A stretch of 64,000 nt of DNA, from the NCBI RefSeq assembly GCF_009905605.1, contig NZ_JAAAKZ010000016.1, positions 1 to 64,000 of the forward strand, read 5' to 3'. A program made the position numbers and the translations under genes. Of the stretch, positions 31,701-40,421 are shown piece by piece. This stretch comes from Runella sp. CRIBMP. Lineage in GTDB: Bacteria; Bacteroidota; Bacteroidia; Cytophagales; Spirosomataceae. A model generated the notes under the pieces. The model did not search any database, was not told the DNA's origin, and was given only the letters and a program-made list of their open reading frames with translations. Every line of letters starts with the position of its first letter. Position 1 is the stretch's first letter.

Positions 31701-34700
31701 AGGAATCTTTACTGTCTTTTATACTGAATGTATGGTAATTCTCAATGTATCCGCTGTTTGTAAAAATCCTCTTTTCCGTATTGGAAACCTTAAACACAGC
31801 CCCTGCCTTGTTTCGCAGCGTTGCCCCTGCTTGATTATCAAAACCCCTATCTCCTCCATTTTTAACATTAAAAGTCCCCTCATTTTCCACTAATTTCTGA
31901 TTGTCGAAAAGGAGTGCTTTGTGGTTATTTATCGTCATCGTAGCCCCAGAGCGGTTGGTAACGGTCTCTTGATTAATGAACAATGTCCCCGAAACGCCCC
32001 CGCTTACTGTCCATTGCCCTGAATTATCAATTGTACCTTGGTTAAGGATGCCACCTGTTGCCCCGCCACTCACCCCAAAAGTTAAAGTATTGGTAATGGT
32101 AGCCGCAGGGTGGTTGAGGATGGCAGTACCAAGGCCGCCGCCTACGGTAAATGTACCGCTGTTGTTGAGGCTGCCGTAGTTTTCGAGGCGGTTGCCCGTT
32201 CCTTTTTGAATCGTCAGGGCATTGGTGTTGATGAGTGAAGCACCCGTTTGGTTTACAAATCCGTCGTTGTACGAAGAGTCGATCAGTACCGTTCCGTTGT
32301 TGGTAAATGTACCCGCATTGGTTACGCCGTCGGTATCGCTACCCACAATTTTTAAATTACCCATGCTTTTAATGGTCAAACTTGCATTGGCCGCAATAGT
32401 GACCGAACGAGCCCCCGAAGCGGCGGTTACCTCGGGGTAATTACCATTGGCAACAACGGGAATAAGCGTACGATGTCCCGTTTGTGAACCAAAAGTTGGA
32501 GCAACGGCAGGGATACCGCCCCCTACCAGCCAGTTGTCAGGCGTATTCCAGTCTTTAGACAATGCACCCGTCCAAGTATAATCCCCTGCGGCAATCGCAA
32601 AACTAAATGGCACTACATAACTGCACGCACCGCCCTGGGGCGTGATTTTGGCATACAGCGTTTGCGTACCTGTTGGCAAGCCCAAAGGCTCAAAGGTATT
32701 GGGCGCGGTAAACATACCCGCCGAGAGGGTCGTTAGTGAATCTTTAAAAATACCGTTAATAACCCCATCGTAGGTACCTCCGTAGGTAAAAATAGGCGTA
32801 GGGGTGTTGTTGACGATGAGCGATGAGTTTGTCGCGTTGGTCACCGTCCCCGTGAGCGAGCCGTATTTTAGTACGCCGTTGTTGGTGAAGGTAGCACTAG
32901 ACACTTTCTGTAATAAACCGCTTATTTGAATCAACCCTTGGTTGGTTGTTGCGGAGTTATTCTGATTATAATAACTACCTTTCACTTTCAGCCTACCACA
33001 AGCATTATTAACGATTTGTTCAGTTCCCAAAACTTCCACCTGCCCACTTAGGTCTATCAAACCTGAATTATTGATACTTCCACTTCCTCCACTCAAAATC
33101 ATGGATGAATTAGAACCAGTACTGAAAAAAGACGCGCCACTTTCGTTGGTAAGCGTACCAGAAACCACATAAGTACCAACTCTCCCATTCGCATTAATGG
33201 TTCCTCCCGTCTTATTGTTAATAGTACCACTGTTCAATCCAATACCTTCATTGAGAAGATTCGTCACATTCAAAACGCCGTAGTTTACAATGCTTCCATC
33301 ATTTACTTCTAATCCAGACTGTGCGCTGGAGCCGCTTATGGTTAAGTTTATCGTGCCTTTATTGACCAATTCCGCTGCATTATTCACCCGAATTGAAAAT
33401 GTGGTAGATGAAATTGTTAATGTAGCACCCGCATTTACGGTTAAACTCGCCCCTGAACCAGTTATCGTTATATTTTGAGCCACACTCATTCCTGAACCAA
33501 TGATGGGTTCATTCGTGGTGGCAGGAATCACCACGTCGTTGGTGGCAGTGGGCACGCTCGAAGGCGTCCAGTTGCAGGCCGTGTTCCAATCCGTATCCAC
33601 TAAGCCTGTCCATGTAAGCGTACCCGTGGGGTTTCCTCCTGTACCGATGGTTAGGGTGGCCGCCGTAGAGGCTAACGTCGCCCCGCCTATGCTGCTCGCT
33701 ACGCATCGGTATTGGTAACCGTCTAAGCCCGTCACATTGCTAATATTGAGCGTGGCCGTGGTCGTGTTGGAGTAAGGACTTATCGCGGGGACGTTGTTCC
33801 AACCACTACCCGTATTGAGTTGCCACTGATAATCAGCCGCGTTGGCAATGGCAACCGTAAACACCGCCGCCCCTCCTGCGCAGACAACTTGATTACTAGG
33901 CTGAGAGGTAAAGGTAGAAGCAGTAGTTACCTCAAACGTAAATGGTACAATTTGCGGACAACTACCGCCCATACGGGTAATTTTGGCATAGAGCGTTTGT
34001 GAACCAACCGACAAGCCAAAGTGCGTAAAGGTATTGCTCGCCTGATTGTAATCTCCTGCCAAAGCCGTAGCGGCATTATCTTTATAAATACCCGATACTG
34101 TCAGGTCGTTGGAGGCTCCAAATTCAAAAATACCGGTTGATAGAGCATCGTTGAAAATCCTGATTTTGTTGTTGGTATAAGAAGCCGCGCCGCCCACGTA
34201 CACGATGCCATTGTTGATAAAATCTGCCGCAGGGCCATTCAGATTAGCCGCAGCACTGAAAAAACCTTCATTGATGATTTGTCCGCCATTGTTATACACT
34301 TCGCCTGCGAGAAGGCTTACCACCCCACAAGGGTAATTGTGGAACGTGCCCGCGTACTTTTCTATCTGTCCTGCCAAGGTTAGCTTTCCGTGATTTTGTA
34401 CACTTTCCGGAGAAGCACTACCTGACAAAAACATTGAACCCGAGAACCCGGCAAAGCTAATTGTACCACCGACTTGGTTTTGCAATACTGAATTGCCTTC
34501 TACTCGGATACCATAAAAACCTATAGTGGCGGCTGACAGGATAGCCCCAGTATTATTCTTAAACTGCCCGTCCCCTGACAACTGCATCGCATTGGCGGTA
34601 TTGGAAGTAATCTGGTTAACGGTAATGGTTCCGTTGTTTTCGACCGTCCCCAAAACAATCAGCCTAACATCATTCCCAATGCCCGCAATGGTCAACTCCT

Positions 34701-35016
34701 TGCTGGCATTGACGGTAAGCGTTGCTCCTGCTTCTACGTTCAAGGTTTGAATGGAGACGTTGGTGTTCAGCACCGGATAATGCGCCAAACTTCCTGGAAT
34801 AATGACATTATCGGTATTGGTAGGTACCACATTGGTAGACCAGTTGGAAGGTGTGTTCCAATCGTGGGCAAAACCCGCCGTTCCGCCCACCCACGTAACG
34901 GTAGCTACGGCTACTGAAAGATGTTTGTTTGGGTTTAGGGTGGGTGTGGCGATGACGGATAAAATCCCTAAGTACATCAGCCCCATAACGTTTAGTAAAT
35001 GTCTATAAAATACCAT
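28741..35016 (-). CDS. 2091-aa exported repeat/beta-helix surface protein
   Basis: Starts with a hydrophobic segment (about 8-27) serving as the signal peptide; ATGs at codons 11 and 14 are alternatives. It contains W-x-G...DW...NW modules (starting near residues 39, 467 and 815), Ig-like SYQWQ/YRCVA segments, very long N/G/T-rich 'NxGTxxN' stretches expected to form a beta-solenoid, a domain similar to right-handed parallel beta-helix proteins (about 1690-2000; 'SNTSLGQDGSSWSNAF', 'VYGGFAGSE', 'ITNNRAIGGGGI'), and a 3-coathanger-like domain (about 2010-2075) with GGC followed by a short polar tail. It is probably secreted to the surface. It lies 30 bp after a glycosyltransferase and 11 bp before a LytTR gene, suggesting one transcript. 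Adhesion is inferred. Confidence 0.9.
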   Translation of the reverse strand: MVFYRHLLNVMGLMYLGILSVIATPTLNPNKHLSVAVATVTWVGGTAGFAHDWNTPSNWSTNVVPTNTDNVIIPGSLAHYPVLNTNVSIQTLNVEAGATLTVNASKELTIAGIGNDVRLIVLGTVENNGTITVNQITSNTANAMQLSGDGQFKNNTGAILSAATIGFYGIRVEGNSVLQNQVGGTISFAGFSGSMFLSGSASPESVQNHGKLTLAGQIEKYAGTFHNYPCGVVSLLAGEVYNNGGQIINEGFFSAAANLNGPAADFINNGIVYVGGAASYTNNKIRIFNDALSTGIFEFGASNDLTVSGIYKDNAATALAGDYNQASNTFTHFGLSVGSQTLYAKITRMGGSCPQIVPFTFEVTTASTFTSQPSNQVVCAGGAAVFTVAIANAADYQWQLNTGSGWNNVPAISPYSNTTTATLNISNVTGLDGYQYRCVASSIGGATLASTAATLTIGTGGNPTGTLTWTGLVDTDWNTACNWTPSSVPTATNDVVIPATTNEPIIGSGMSVAQNITITGSGASLTVNAGATLTISSTTFSIRVNNAAELVNKGTINLTISGSSAQSGLEVNDGSIVNYGVLNVTNLLNEGIGLNSGTINNKTGGTINANGRVGTYVVSGTLTNESGASFFSTGSNSSMILSGGSGSINNSGLIDLSGQVEVLGTEQIVNNACGRLKVKGSYYNQNNSATTNQGLIQISGLLQKVSSATFTNNGVLKYGSLTGTVTNATNSSLIVNNTPTPIFTYGGTYDGVINGIFKDSLTTLSAGMFTAPNTFEPLGLPTGTQTLYAKITPQGGACSYVVPFSFAIAAGDYTWTGALSKDWNTPDNWLVGGGIPAVAPTFGSQTGHRTLIPVVANGNYPEVTAASGARSVTIAANASLTIKSMGNLKIVGSDTDGVTNAGTFTNNGTVLIDSSYNDGFVNQTGASLINTNALTIQKGTGNRLENYGSLNNSGTFTVGGGLGTAILNHPAATITNTLTFGVSGGATGGILNQGTIDNSGQWTVSGGVSGTLFINQETVTNRSGATMTINNHKALLFDNQKLVENEGTFNVKNGGDRGFDNQAGATLRNKAGAVFKVSNTEKRIFTNSGYIENYHTFSIKDSKDSCLYNTSTGEILNQGSWEIVGSNQILFYNLGEFTQGSTLLSLSGTDKAGLVNAGTFLSSTGCIIGGAALGGSHILNTSTGVFVNNCTISFNGAGSPFIKNQGRYTHLNGSINVGGNERFFENENYAHINIPMVMGSTNKLFINSDTLILGPQASITSTPSGGHGIPLTNTSMGYVHSEADFTIRNTTIIDNAGKIIIGSQSSISGVDMGTPITNTGNLTNEGSLHFTRFGGYGIDNSGTFVNKGRFETGNSDKSIHNNGGTIENAGVMEIDSVFRDAVLQKGSGSSFTNTATGQINIDFVFGNGINNTAGSFVNNGEMMIAQTDTVALSGINNAGTFQNNKLMRIGGVGKIKMHGIYNTGTLTNTTDSRIVLQSAEGSGITNQGGTVTNQSCAYIESTPVILNAAGTFSNAGVITKRSDNLMAVSNISTNSGTIVNEDTDAFTVTGTNSGAVVGSATIAYVGSPFANSGTATVTLTGALGGAFSATPSGLSLNPTTGEINLAASTPQSYVITYTIAAAGGSCPAVTDTAWVSIVALNVGQIIYVNSSNTSLGQDGSSWSNAFASLQAGLSAAAALTGEDIQVWVAAGTYKPGTLRKDVFEIPSGVRVYGGFAGSESELNQRNWRTQKTILSGEIGTSVLSDNVNHVVVLSNTNEQTRLDGFVVEKGYADYFVPTQGADLSNPTLLSSGGGVLVLNRSRGLITNCVITNNRAIGGGGILLRDSSEVSITNSIIVGNEATFGGGIYMERARQPHLENLLIVSNKGVGGGLYLNYSAPILTHCTIASNQSANSTPGGIFNTNSSATLQNSILWDNSGSQTTSDISIRYSIVQGGFAGTGNMNRDPLFVKATPLGLSPTVNLGDYRLQVCSPAINAGDNAASTLNLDLDGNVRPFATGLSIVDLGCYESQSTGGGGPAVLNVNEPITGGTVLKTGGRITATNQVSGATVEYRGRQSVVLLPGFGVAGSVFEAVIGGCDTVVPTASENNSQK

Positions 35017-35046
35017 AATTGCAAGGTTTAAGAGAAGGAAATAAAA

Positions 35047-36468
35047 CTAGGATAAGGAAAATTGAGCTTCGGGTGAAGGAGCAGTGTGATTGGATTTTTC
35101 TGACTCGGTGTGGTCGGTTTTGTGCCAATGCATCGGGGCCAAAAAATATTCGCCGTAGGCTTTAAAGCCCGCCCCGAGGTGCAAAAACAAATACCTAAAA
35201 GTATCCCAAAAGATGCCTAAAGCCGATTGTTTTATACCAAGTTCGCGGTAGGTTTTGAAGTTAATCACCCACGAACACCCCAAATTAAAGGCCAATAATA
35301 GCCATAAACTGATGCTCATTACCGTTGTTGTGGCATACGACAAATCACTCATTATCATGTAGATGGGAATGTAAATATTAAAAAATGGAGTAAGGGACGA
35401 ACTGATCATTGGCAACCAAAAACTTGACCAACCTTCAAGACCAAAACCCCGACTGAAGAGCGTGCGACGTAAATGCACCAATTGGGTGATAAACAGTCCC
35501 TTGTTCCAACGCGTCCGCTGGTTAATCCAATTGGTAGCGGAATCAGGGCAACTTTCGGTCGTTATGCTTTCCAAAAGCTGGAGTTTTACGCCCTGCTCAA
35601 TGAGCCGCACGCTCAAATCCGCATCTTCCGTCACGTTGAAGGGGTCCCAGGCACCCGCTTTTTCTAACGCATTCTTGGACAAAAAGAAGGAATTACCGCC
35701 CAACCCAAAAGGCAAGCCCTGCGCCGACAACGCGCGCATGTGGCGCTCGTACCATTCGTAATATTCACCCGCAAAATGACGACTTATCCAGCTTGACGAA
35801 CGGTTGAAAATGCTGATTTTGGCTTGAAAACAAGTCGTTTCTTTCGCCTCAGCCAAGGCCCATGCCGCTTTTCTGAGCTGACTAGGTTCGGGGCGGCTTT
35901 CAGCATCGTACACCGTAATATATTCTCCAGTCGCAATGGGTAAGGCGTGCAAAAGCGCCCGACCTTTGGTGTAAGGCGGCAGCGCTGGAATCAACAACAC
36001 TTTAAAAAAACTGGGTAATGTAACGCTGCGAAGACTCCGACGGGTCAGTTGGTCGGTTTCTTCTACCACAATGATGACTTGCATCAAGTATTGGGGGTAG
36101 TCGAGCGCTTCAATTGAGCGTAACGTGGCGTGAATGACTTCGTCTTCGTTTTTGAGAGGCACCAAAATGGAAAAACTCGGCCACGAGGACAAGTGACCAA
36201 TGAAGGCATTATCTGTTGTTGTTGGCTTCTTAAAAAAATTATTGCTGATGCGAAAGCTCAACAATAGCACATAATTTAGAAATCCTACGCCGAAAAGAGC
36301 TAATCCTACGGTAATAGGGTAATAAATTCCGGCAAATAAAAGCCCAATCCAACCCAAAAAGGCAAAGAGCCGCGTAGGCCACTGAATCCGATAAAGGGCT
36401 GATTTGGCACCAAGACGCCCAAGTTGCGTTTGGGCAAATGAATCCCTTGTTGTGTAATTTTTCTTCAT
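35047..36468 (-). CDS. Membrane family-2 glycosyltransferase (XagB/cellulose-synthase-like)
   Basis: 473 aa. Two N-terminal membrane segments (about 33-72) are followed by a GT-A domain and three or so C-terminal membrane segments (about 349-435). Visible motifs are FSILVPLKNEDEV at the start of the fold, the DAE acidic motif (188-190), TED (280-282) and QRTRW (317-321), the Q-x-x-R-W signature of processive polymerases. The VYDAESRPEP context resembles XagB-type enzymes that make exopolysaccharide. It could synthesize a matrix polymer or decorate the neighbouring surface protein; the sequence does not decide. Its ATG overlaps the stop of a 45-aa membrane protein (ATGA), and the 2091-aa protein begins 30 bp after it. 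Confidence 0.88.
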   Translation of the reverse strand: MKKNYTTRDSFAQTQLGRLGAKSALYRIQWPTRLFAFLGWIGLLFAGIYYPITVGLALFGVGFLNYVLLLSFRISNNFFKKPTTTDNAFIGHLSSWPSFSILVPLKNEDEVIHATLRSIEALDYPQYLMQVIIVVEETDQLTRRSLRSVTLPSFFKVLLIPALPPYTKGRALLHALPIATGEYITVYDAESRPEPSQLRKAAWALAEAKETTCFQAKISIFNRSSSWISRHFAGEYYEWYERHMRALSAQGLPFGLGGNSFFLSKNALEKAGAWDPFNVTEDADLSVRLIEQGVKLQLLESITTESCPDSATNWINQRTRWNKGLFITQLVHLRRTLFSRGFGLEGWSSFWLPMISSSLTPFFNIYIPIYMIMSDLSYATTTVMSISLWLLLAFNLGCSWVINFKTYRELGIKQSALGIFWDTFRYLFLHLGAGFKAYGEYFLAPMHWHKTDHTESEKSNHTAPSPEAQFSLS

Positions 36469-36602
36469 CTTTTTTTTGAAGCGTTTCGTAAGTGTTTCAA
36501 ATATTCGGAGGGAGCGTACAAGTCTTTCTCTGATCTCTTTATTTTTTTTAAGCCAAAGAATAAACCCATCACCACACCGAGAAAAACGGCCCCTATTATC
36601 AT
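36465..36602 (-). CDS. 45-aa single-pass membrane protein coupled to the glycosyltransferase
   Basis: Short frame from ATG 36602 to a TGA at 36465 that overlaps the glycosyltransferase ATG by four bases (ATGA). The product has an N-terminal membrane segment (IIGAVFLGVVMGLFFGL) followed by a basic tail (KKIKRSEKD...). An in-frame stop lies two codons upstream, fixing the start. The coupling and membrane character suggest a small partner subunit of the synthase. I know no family for it. Confidence 0.7.
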   Translation of the reverse strand: MIIGAVFLGVVMGLFFGLKKIKRSEKDLYAPSEYLKHLRNASKKR

Positions 36603-36718
36603 GTATCAGAAGTGTTTAAGCGTTTATCCTTTCCTCCATTGTTCCATCAACTGATTGTCAAGCCATTACAAAGCCTTTTGGCTTGTCTTTACCAGCAAAA
36701 CCAAGGAGGAATAAATAC

Positions 36719-37183
36719 TTAAGGAGTAAAAAGTATGGGAAGTGAAAAATGGAGCTGGCCCGCCACGGGCAGCGCAAGGGGTTTAAGTTTTGAACCCGAA
36801 ACGCGACCTACCGCGTCGATGATGGATTGCTCAAAATCTCGCCCCAAAGATTGGCCAAAGGAAAGAACGTTCACCCTTCCGTTTGAATCAATGCCAAGAT
36901 TTACAAACATTTTTCCCGCAATGTTGTAGGCTTTTCCCCGGGCAGGGTATGCAATACGCCCCATCAATGCTTCCGAAAATTGCCGTAGCCAGGCCTTATC
37001 GGGATAAATATCGGCAGCAGTAGCGTCGGGATTGGTGCGGGATTGGTGAGACGGCTCATAGGCCGTAAAAGCGATGATGCCGTTGGGAGGGAGGGAAGTG
37101 TATTTAATTGATTTTACTTCTTGAGAATAGACGGACAGGCAGGAGCTAACCCCTGCAAAAATTGCAAAAATGAAAGTTTTCAT
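36719..37183 (-). CDS. Exported TonB C-terminal-like domain protein
   Basis: 154 aa with a signal peptide (about 1-20, ending VYSQ). The second half (about 85-154) reads like a TonB C-terminal domain: GKMFVNLGIDSNGRVNVLSF, then DFEQSIIDAV and a final LHFSLPILF. It lacks an N-terminal membrane anchor and a proline-rich spacer, so it is not a standard TonB energy transducer; such short exported versions are common in Bacteroidota. Nothing in the sequence shows its partner. It leads the group containing the small membrane protein, glycosyltransferase, surface protein and LytTR gene, though a 116-bp gap follows it. Four LytTR-like direct repeats lie upstream. Confidence 0.75.
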   Translation of the reverse strand: MKTFIFAIFAGVSSCLSVYSQEVKSIKYTSLPPNGIIAFTAYEPSHQSRTNPDATAADIYPDKAWLRQFSEALMGRIAYPARGKAYNIAGKMFVNLGIDSNGRVNVLSFGQSLGRDFEQSIIDAVGRVSGSKLKPLALPVAGQLHFSLPILFTP

Positions 37184-37249
37184 ATGCGAGAACCGATGAG
37201 TTTAAGAATACTCAAAGGTCAGCACGCGCATCAGACGGGTGTTAGCACG

Positions 37250-37331
37250 GATGTTCTATTTTTTTACTCGTATGTTCCAGCTCTAAAAAATCATTTACTC
37301 TTATGTTCCAAACCTTTACTATTATGTTCCA
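37250..37331. promoter_or_regulatory. Four LytTR-type direct repeats (two putative operators)
   Basis: TATGTTCCA occurs at 37271-37279, 37302-37310 and 37323-37331, with a close copy GATGTTCTA at 37250-37258. Start-to-start distances are 21, 31 and 21 bp, so the repeats form two pairs of 9-mers with exactly 12 bases between them. This matches the known geometry of LytTR binding sites (two 9-bp direct repeats, 12-13 bp apart). The nearest copy is 67 bp upstream of the TonB-like gene. That the regulator is one of the two LytTR proteins here is inference. Confidence 0.65.
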
Positions 37332-37410
37332 TTTGCTCATTATCAACACATTAAGTAGGCTAACAAAACTTTAAATGTTTTACCAAACAATACTTAAAGC
37401 AGGGGTGCCT

Positions 37411-37447
37411 AAAAAAAAGCGCTAAGCAGATATAAACTGCTTAGCGC
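37411..37447 (-). terminator. Intrinsic terminator after the metallopeptidase
   Basis: An 11-bp perfect stem (37419-37429 with 37437-37447) with a seven-base loop, followed on the minus strand by eight T. It lies about 30 bp beyond the stop at 37478. Confidence 0.92.
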
Positions 37448-37477
37448 CCAACAAGCTTAGATGATGTTTAGTTGTGG

Positions 37478-40243
37478 CTATGGATTCGTTGAATACAGCT
37501 GATTAAAGAGCAACTTAAACGTACCCTGCGCCTGCGCCCGGAACGTAATTTCGGGGCCAAATACGGTCAATTTCCCCGCTCCTACTGGCGCTTCAAAAGC
37601 CGTAATTCCGTCTTGTAAGTACGGCTGTCCCCACGCCCATCCGCTACGAAGCGGCTTGTTGGTTGAGAACCAAAGCAACGGCTTAACTTGTCCTTTGGCG
37701 ATAGCATCAGGCGCTAATTTGAATACTGGACTTGAATCAAAATACACGTCACTTTGTGAGGCCATTCCCCAAGTAGCGCTCTGGGTTGAGTCAAGCGTTA
37801 CGCGCAAAATACTGCCCGGAATATAATATTTTTCGGCAGGCAATGGGCGCTCCGTTCCAGCATTGGTCATTTCAACAAGGGCATTCCGAACGGGGAGCCC
37901 GAGGTGATACGCTAAGTTGGCACTGCTCCCGATGGTTACTACCTTGCCGCCCTCTTCCAAAAACTTCTTAATCTGGGGAATAGATTTATCGGCCGTAATT
38001 CGACCCAACCACGGGCGGAACGAATCAGGAATTTCTTCTACTTTCGGCTCTCTGCCTCCAAATCCACCATACTCACCTTCTGCACGCCCCGTAGTTGCGG
38101 CAGGGATGGCCCGAGTTACAAAGATAATCACGTCGTATTTTTTCTTTAAGTCGCCCGCGTCAATGGCCTGAGAGTAGAGGACATCGATTGGAAAATGGTA
38201 CTGCTCCATCAACAACCGCACCCAGCCCGAAGGCATCGAGCCGCCGTAGGTATCCCAAAGCGCAATGCGCATCGGCGCTACTTTCACCATGGTGCCTGTA
38301 GGTTTTTTGGCCACGCCCGTGGCTATAATGCCCAAGTCTTTAGCGGCTTTTTCCAACAAAGATTTTGCTTTTGCAGAGGCTGGTACGTAAAAAGCCCCCG
38401 CCTCTGCGGTACCGATTCCTTGCGGTATTCTAAAGACTGGAATGCCCGCGCCCAACAAATCATTGACCGCGATAAAAGAGTTATTGGCGCGGCTACTCAA
38501 CGTATATCCTGCGGGAGCCGAGGCGTCGATTTTACCCGACGGAGTTTGTAATTCACCATAAGGGATACGCTCAAACGGGCCGTCGAAAGCATTCAGTAAG
38601 CGGTCAAACTGCACGCCCATTTGGTAGGCCAATGTCCAGCCAGCCGCATCATAAGGCCGCGTTGGAGGGCCACCCGGATATGGGAAGTCATTGGGGTGAT
38701 CTTGTGGCTCAAACATATCCAATACGTGTGGACGGAACGACTGGGCCGTTTTGACGATAAACGAACCTGCGGGGTATTTTTTGCCGGCAACCGTAAATTC
38801 AGCCGTGGCTTTGTGTACCAAAATTCCCGTACGAATCAGCGCGTTCACAAACTTCGTAGCGGTGGCAAAATCTGGCTGGTTGGCCGAGATAATATAGCCG
38901 CGCGCGTCACGTCCGTTGGTATCTTTCAACACCATATCGTAGTATTTTGTCGGAATTCCGCCTCTCATACCAAATGGGTCCGGGGCTGGCGTACCTGATT
39001 CAGGCTGAGCACTTTTGTCATTTTTTTGCGCGGCAACAATCGCATCTGAGCGTTTGGGAGAAAGCGTCCAATAATCTTTGCTTCCGCGCTCAATGGAGTT
39101 TTTACCCATAACGTAAATATTATACAACAACTCATCATGGTGACGAGCGGCATAGTCTAGCACGGCGTAATTACACGATACCGAGTAGTCGATTGACTGC
39201 TTAAAATACCATTTTTGAGGGGTAACTGGAAAAGGAGTATTTCCGTTGGGAATCAAACGATTGGGCACCAAAGGAACGGTTTCGGGCGTAGGCCCACCGA
39301 TAATTTCGGTCAACAATCCGATTTGGTTGTGGAAGTGTGTAGTGGTACGCAAACCACCGTTATACCAAGTCGAGAACACCGAGCCGCCCAAACGCGTAAA
39401 CCCGGGTTTTTCTTCGGCAATGAGGCGGTTGATCATGGCCGCTCCGAGGGCGTCAATGCCCGTAATCATCAACGGGTGAAATACGTAGTTGAATGGGTCA
39501 CGGTACGGAGGTCCCGCCAAAACCGACCCTGCTGGACCGCGTTGGTGATGGTTGTACATAATCTGCGGAATCCAGTCTATAAACAACTGACGACCTACAT
39601 TTTGGGTTTCTTTCAATTGCAGCATGAAGAAATCGCGGTTGTTGTCGTGACCAGCATATTTCTGATACAACTTAGGCAAATGGTCTAATGTGCGTTTTTC
39701 AGCGGTTGGATTACGCATGTACCAGTTGGCCACCAATTCCTGCCCATCGGGGTTGATGTGCGTCAGGAGAATGACCACGTTGTCCAAAATACGCGTTACT
39801 TCGGCGTCTTTGCGGCTCACAAGCTGATAAGCGGTTTCGATGAGTTGCATCCACGCCACGGTTTCGTTGGAGTGAATACCGCCGTCAATCCACACCACGG
39901 CCTTACCTTCTTCGGCCATGGCTTTGGCCTGCGCGTCGGTGAGTCCTTCAGCCCGGGCGAGTTTGGTCGAAATCTCCTGATAACGAGCCAGTTTTTTGTG
40001 GTTATCGGGCGAGGTAATAATCATCATCGGCTGGTCACGGCCTTCTTCGGTCTTGCCGATTGAAAGCAGTTTTACCCGGTCAGAGGTCGCCAATTTCTTG
40101 AAATACTCTTCAGTTTGGGTAAAATTGGCGAGCATGTAATCATCGCCGACATTAAACCCAAAATGCTCCTTAGGGGAAGGAATTTGTGCCCATACGATGT
40201 TGCACAAAAGTAAGATGATAAAAAGTGGGAGTAGTTTTCTCAT
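37478..40243 (-). CDS. Exported M14-family zinc carboxypeptidase-like protein
   Basis: 921 aa with a signal peptide (1-20, ending WAQ). The peptidase domain (about 30-380) shows the zinc motif HSNE (His124, Glu127), the substrate-binding NNR (200-202), a later His pair (231-232) for the third zinc ligand, and Glu309 in LLTEIIGG as candidate catalytic base. All M14 essentials are thus in place. The C-terminal half (about 570-900) has no peptidase motif and resembles a class-I glutamine-amidotransferase-like fold seen in long Bacteroidota M14 proteins; that part is tentative. It acts outside the cytoplasm on peptides. It ends at a strong terminator and starts divergently from no neighbour, so it is probably monocistronic. 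Confidence 0.9.
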   Translation of the reverse strand: MRKLLPLFIILLLCNIVWAQIPSPKEHFGFNVGDDYMLANFTQTEEYFKKLATSDRVKLLSIGKTEEGRDQPMMIITSPDNHKKLARYQEISTKLARAEGLTDAQAKAMAEEGKAVVWIDGGIHSNETVAWMQLIETAYQLVSRKDAEVTRILDNVVILLTHINPDGQELVANWYMRNPTAEKRTLDHLPKLYQKYAGHDNNRDFFMLQLKETQNVGRQLFIDWIPQIMYNHHQRGPAGSVLAGPPYRDPFNYVFHPLMITGIDALGAAMINRLIAEEKPGFTRLGGSVFSTWYNGGLRTTTHFHNQIGLLTEIIGGPTPETVPLVPNRLIPNGNTPFPVTPQKWYFKQSIDYSVSCNYAVLDYAARHHDELLYNIYVMGKNSIERGSKDYWTLSPKRSDAIVAAQKNDKSAQPESGTPAPDPFGMRGGIPTKYYDMVLKDTNGRDARGYIISANQPDFATATKFVNALIRTGILVHKATAEFTVAGKKYPAGSFIVKTAQSFRPHVLDMFEPQDHPNDFPYPGGPPTRPYDAAGWTLAYQMGVQFDRLLNAFDGPFERIPYGELQTPSGKIDASAPAGYTLSSRANNSFIAVNDLLGAGIPVFRIPQGIGTAEAGAFYVPASAKAKSLLEKAAKDLGIIATGVAKKPTGTMVKVAPMRIALWDTYGGSMPSGWVRLLMEQYHFPIDVLYSQAIDAGDLKKKYDVIIFVTRAIPAATTGRAEGEYGGFGGREPKVEEIPDSFRPWLGRITADKSIPQIKKFLEEGGKVVTIGSSANLAYHLGLPVRNALVEMTNAGTERPLPAEKYYIPGSILRVTLDSTQSATWGMASQSDVYFDSSPVFKLAPDAIAKGQVKPLLWFSTNKPLRSGWAWGQPYLQDGITAFEAPVGAGKLTVFGPEITFRAQAQGTFKLLFNQLYSTNP

Positions 40244-40421
40244 TCAGGTTTCAGTTTGTTGTGACAGTAGTTAACGTATTATCTAATTTACCGTACAAAG
40301 TAAAAAGAAAATGGGGGAAATTGAATGCTATCGGGGGCGTGTGGAGGTCTTTTGATGATAAAAAGCGGTTATTTTGCGATAAAATTGGGGAGTTTTTTTT
40401 AGTTATTATGAGAAATAGATT

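Noticed and set aside
36659-36685. Hairpin after the TonB-like gene
   Set aside because: Short stem without a T-run on the minus strand; not convincing as a terminator.
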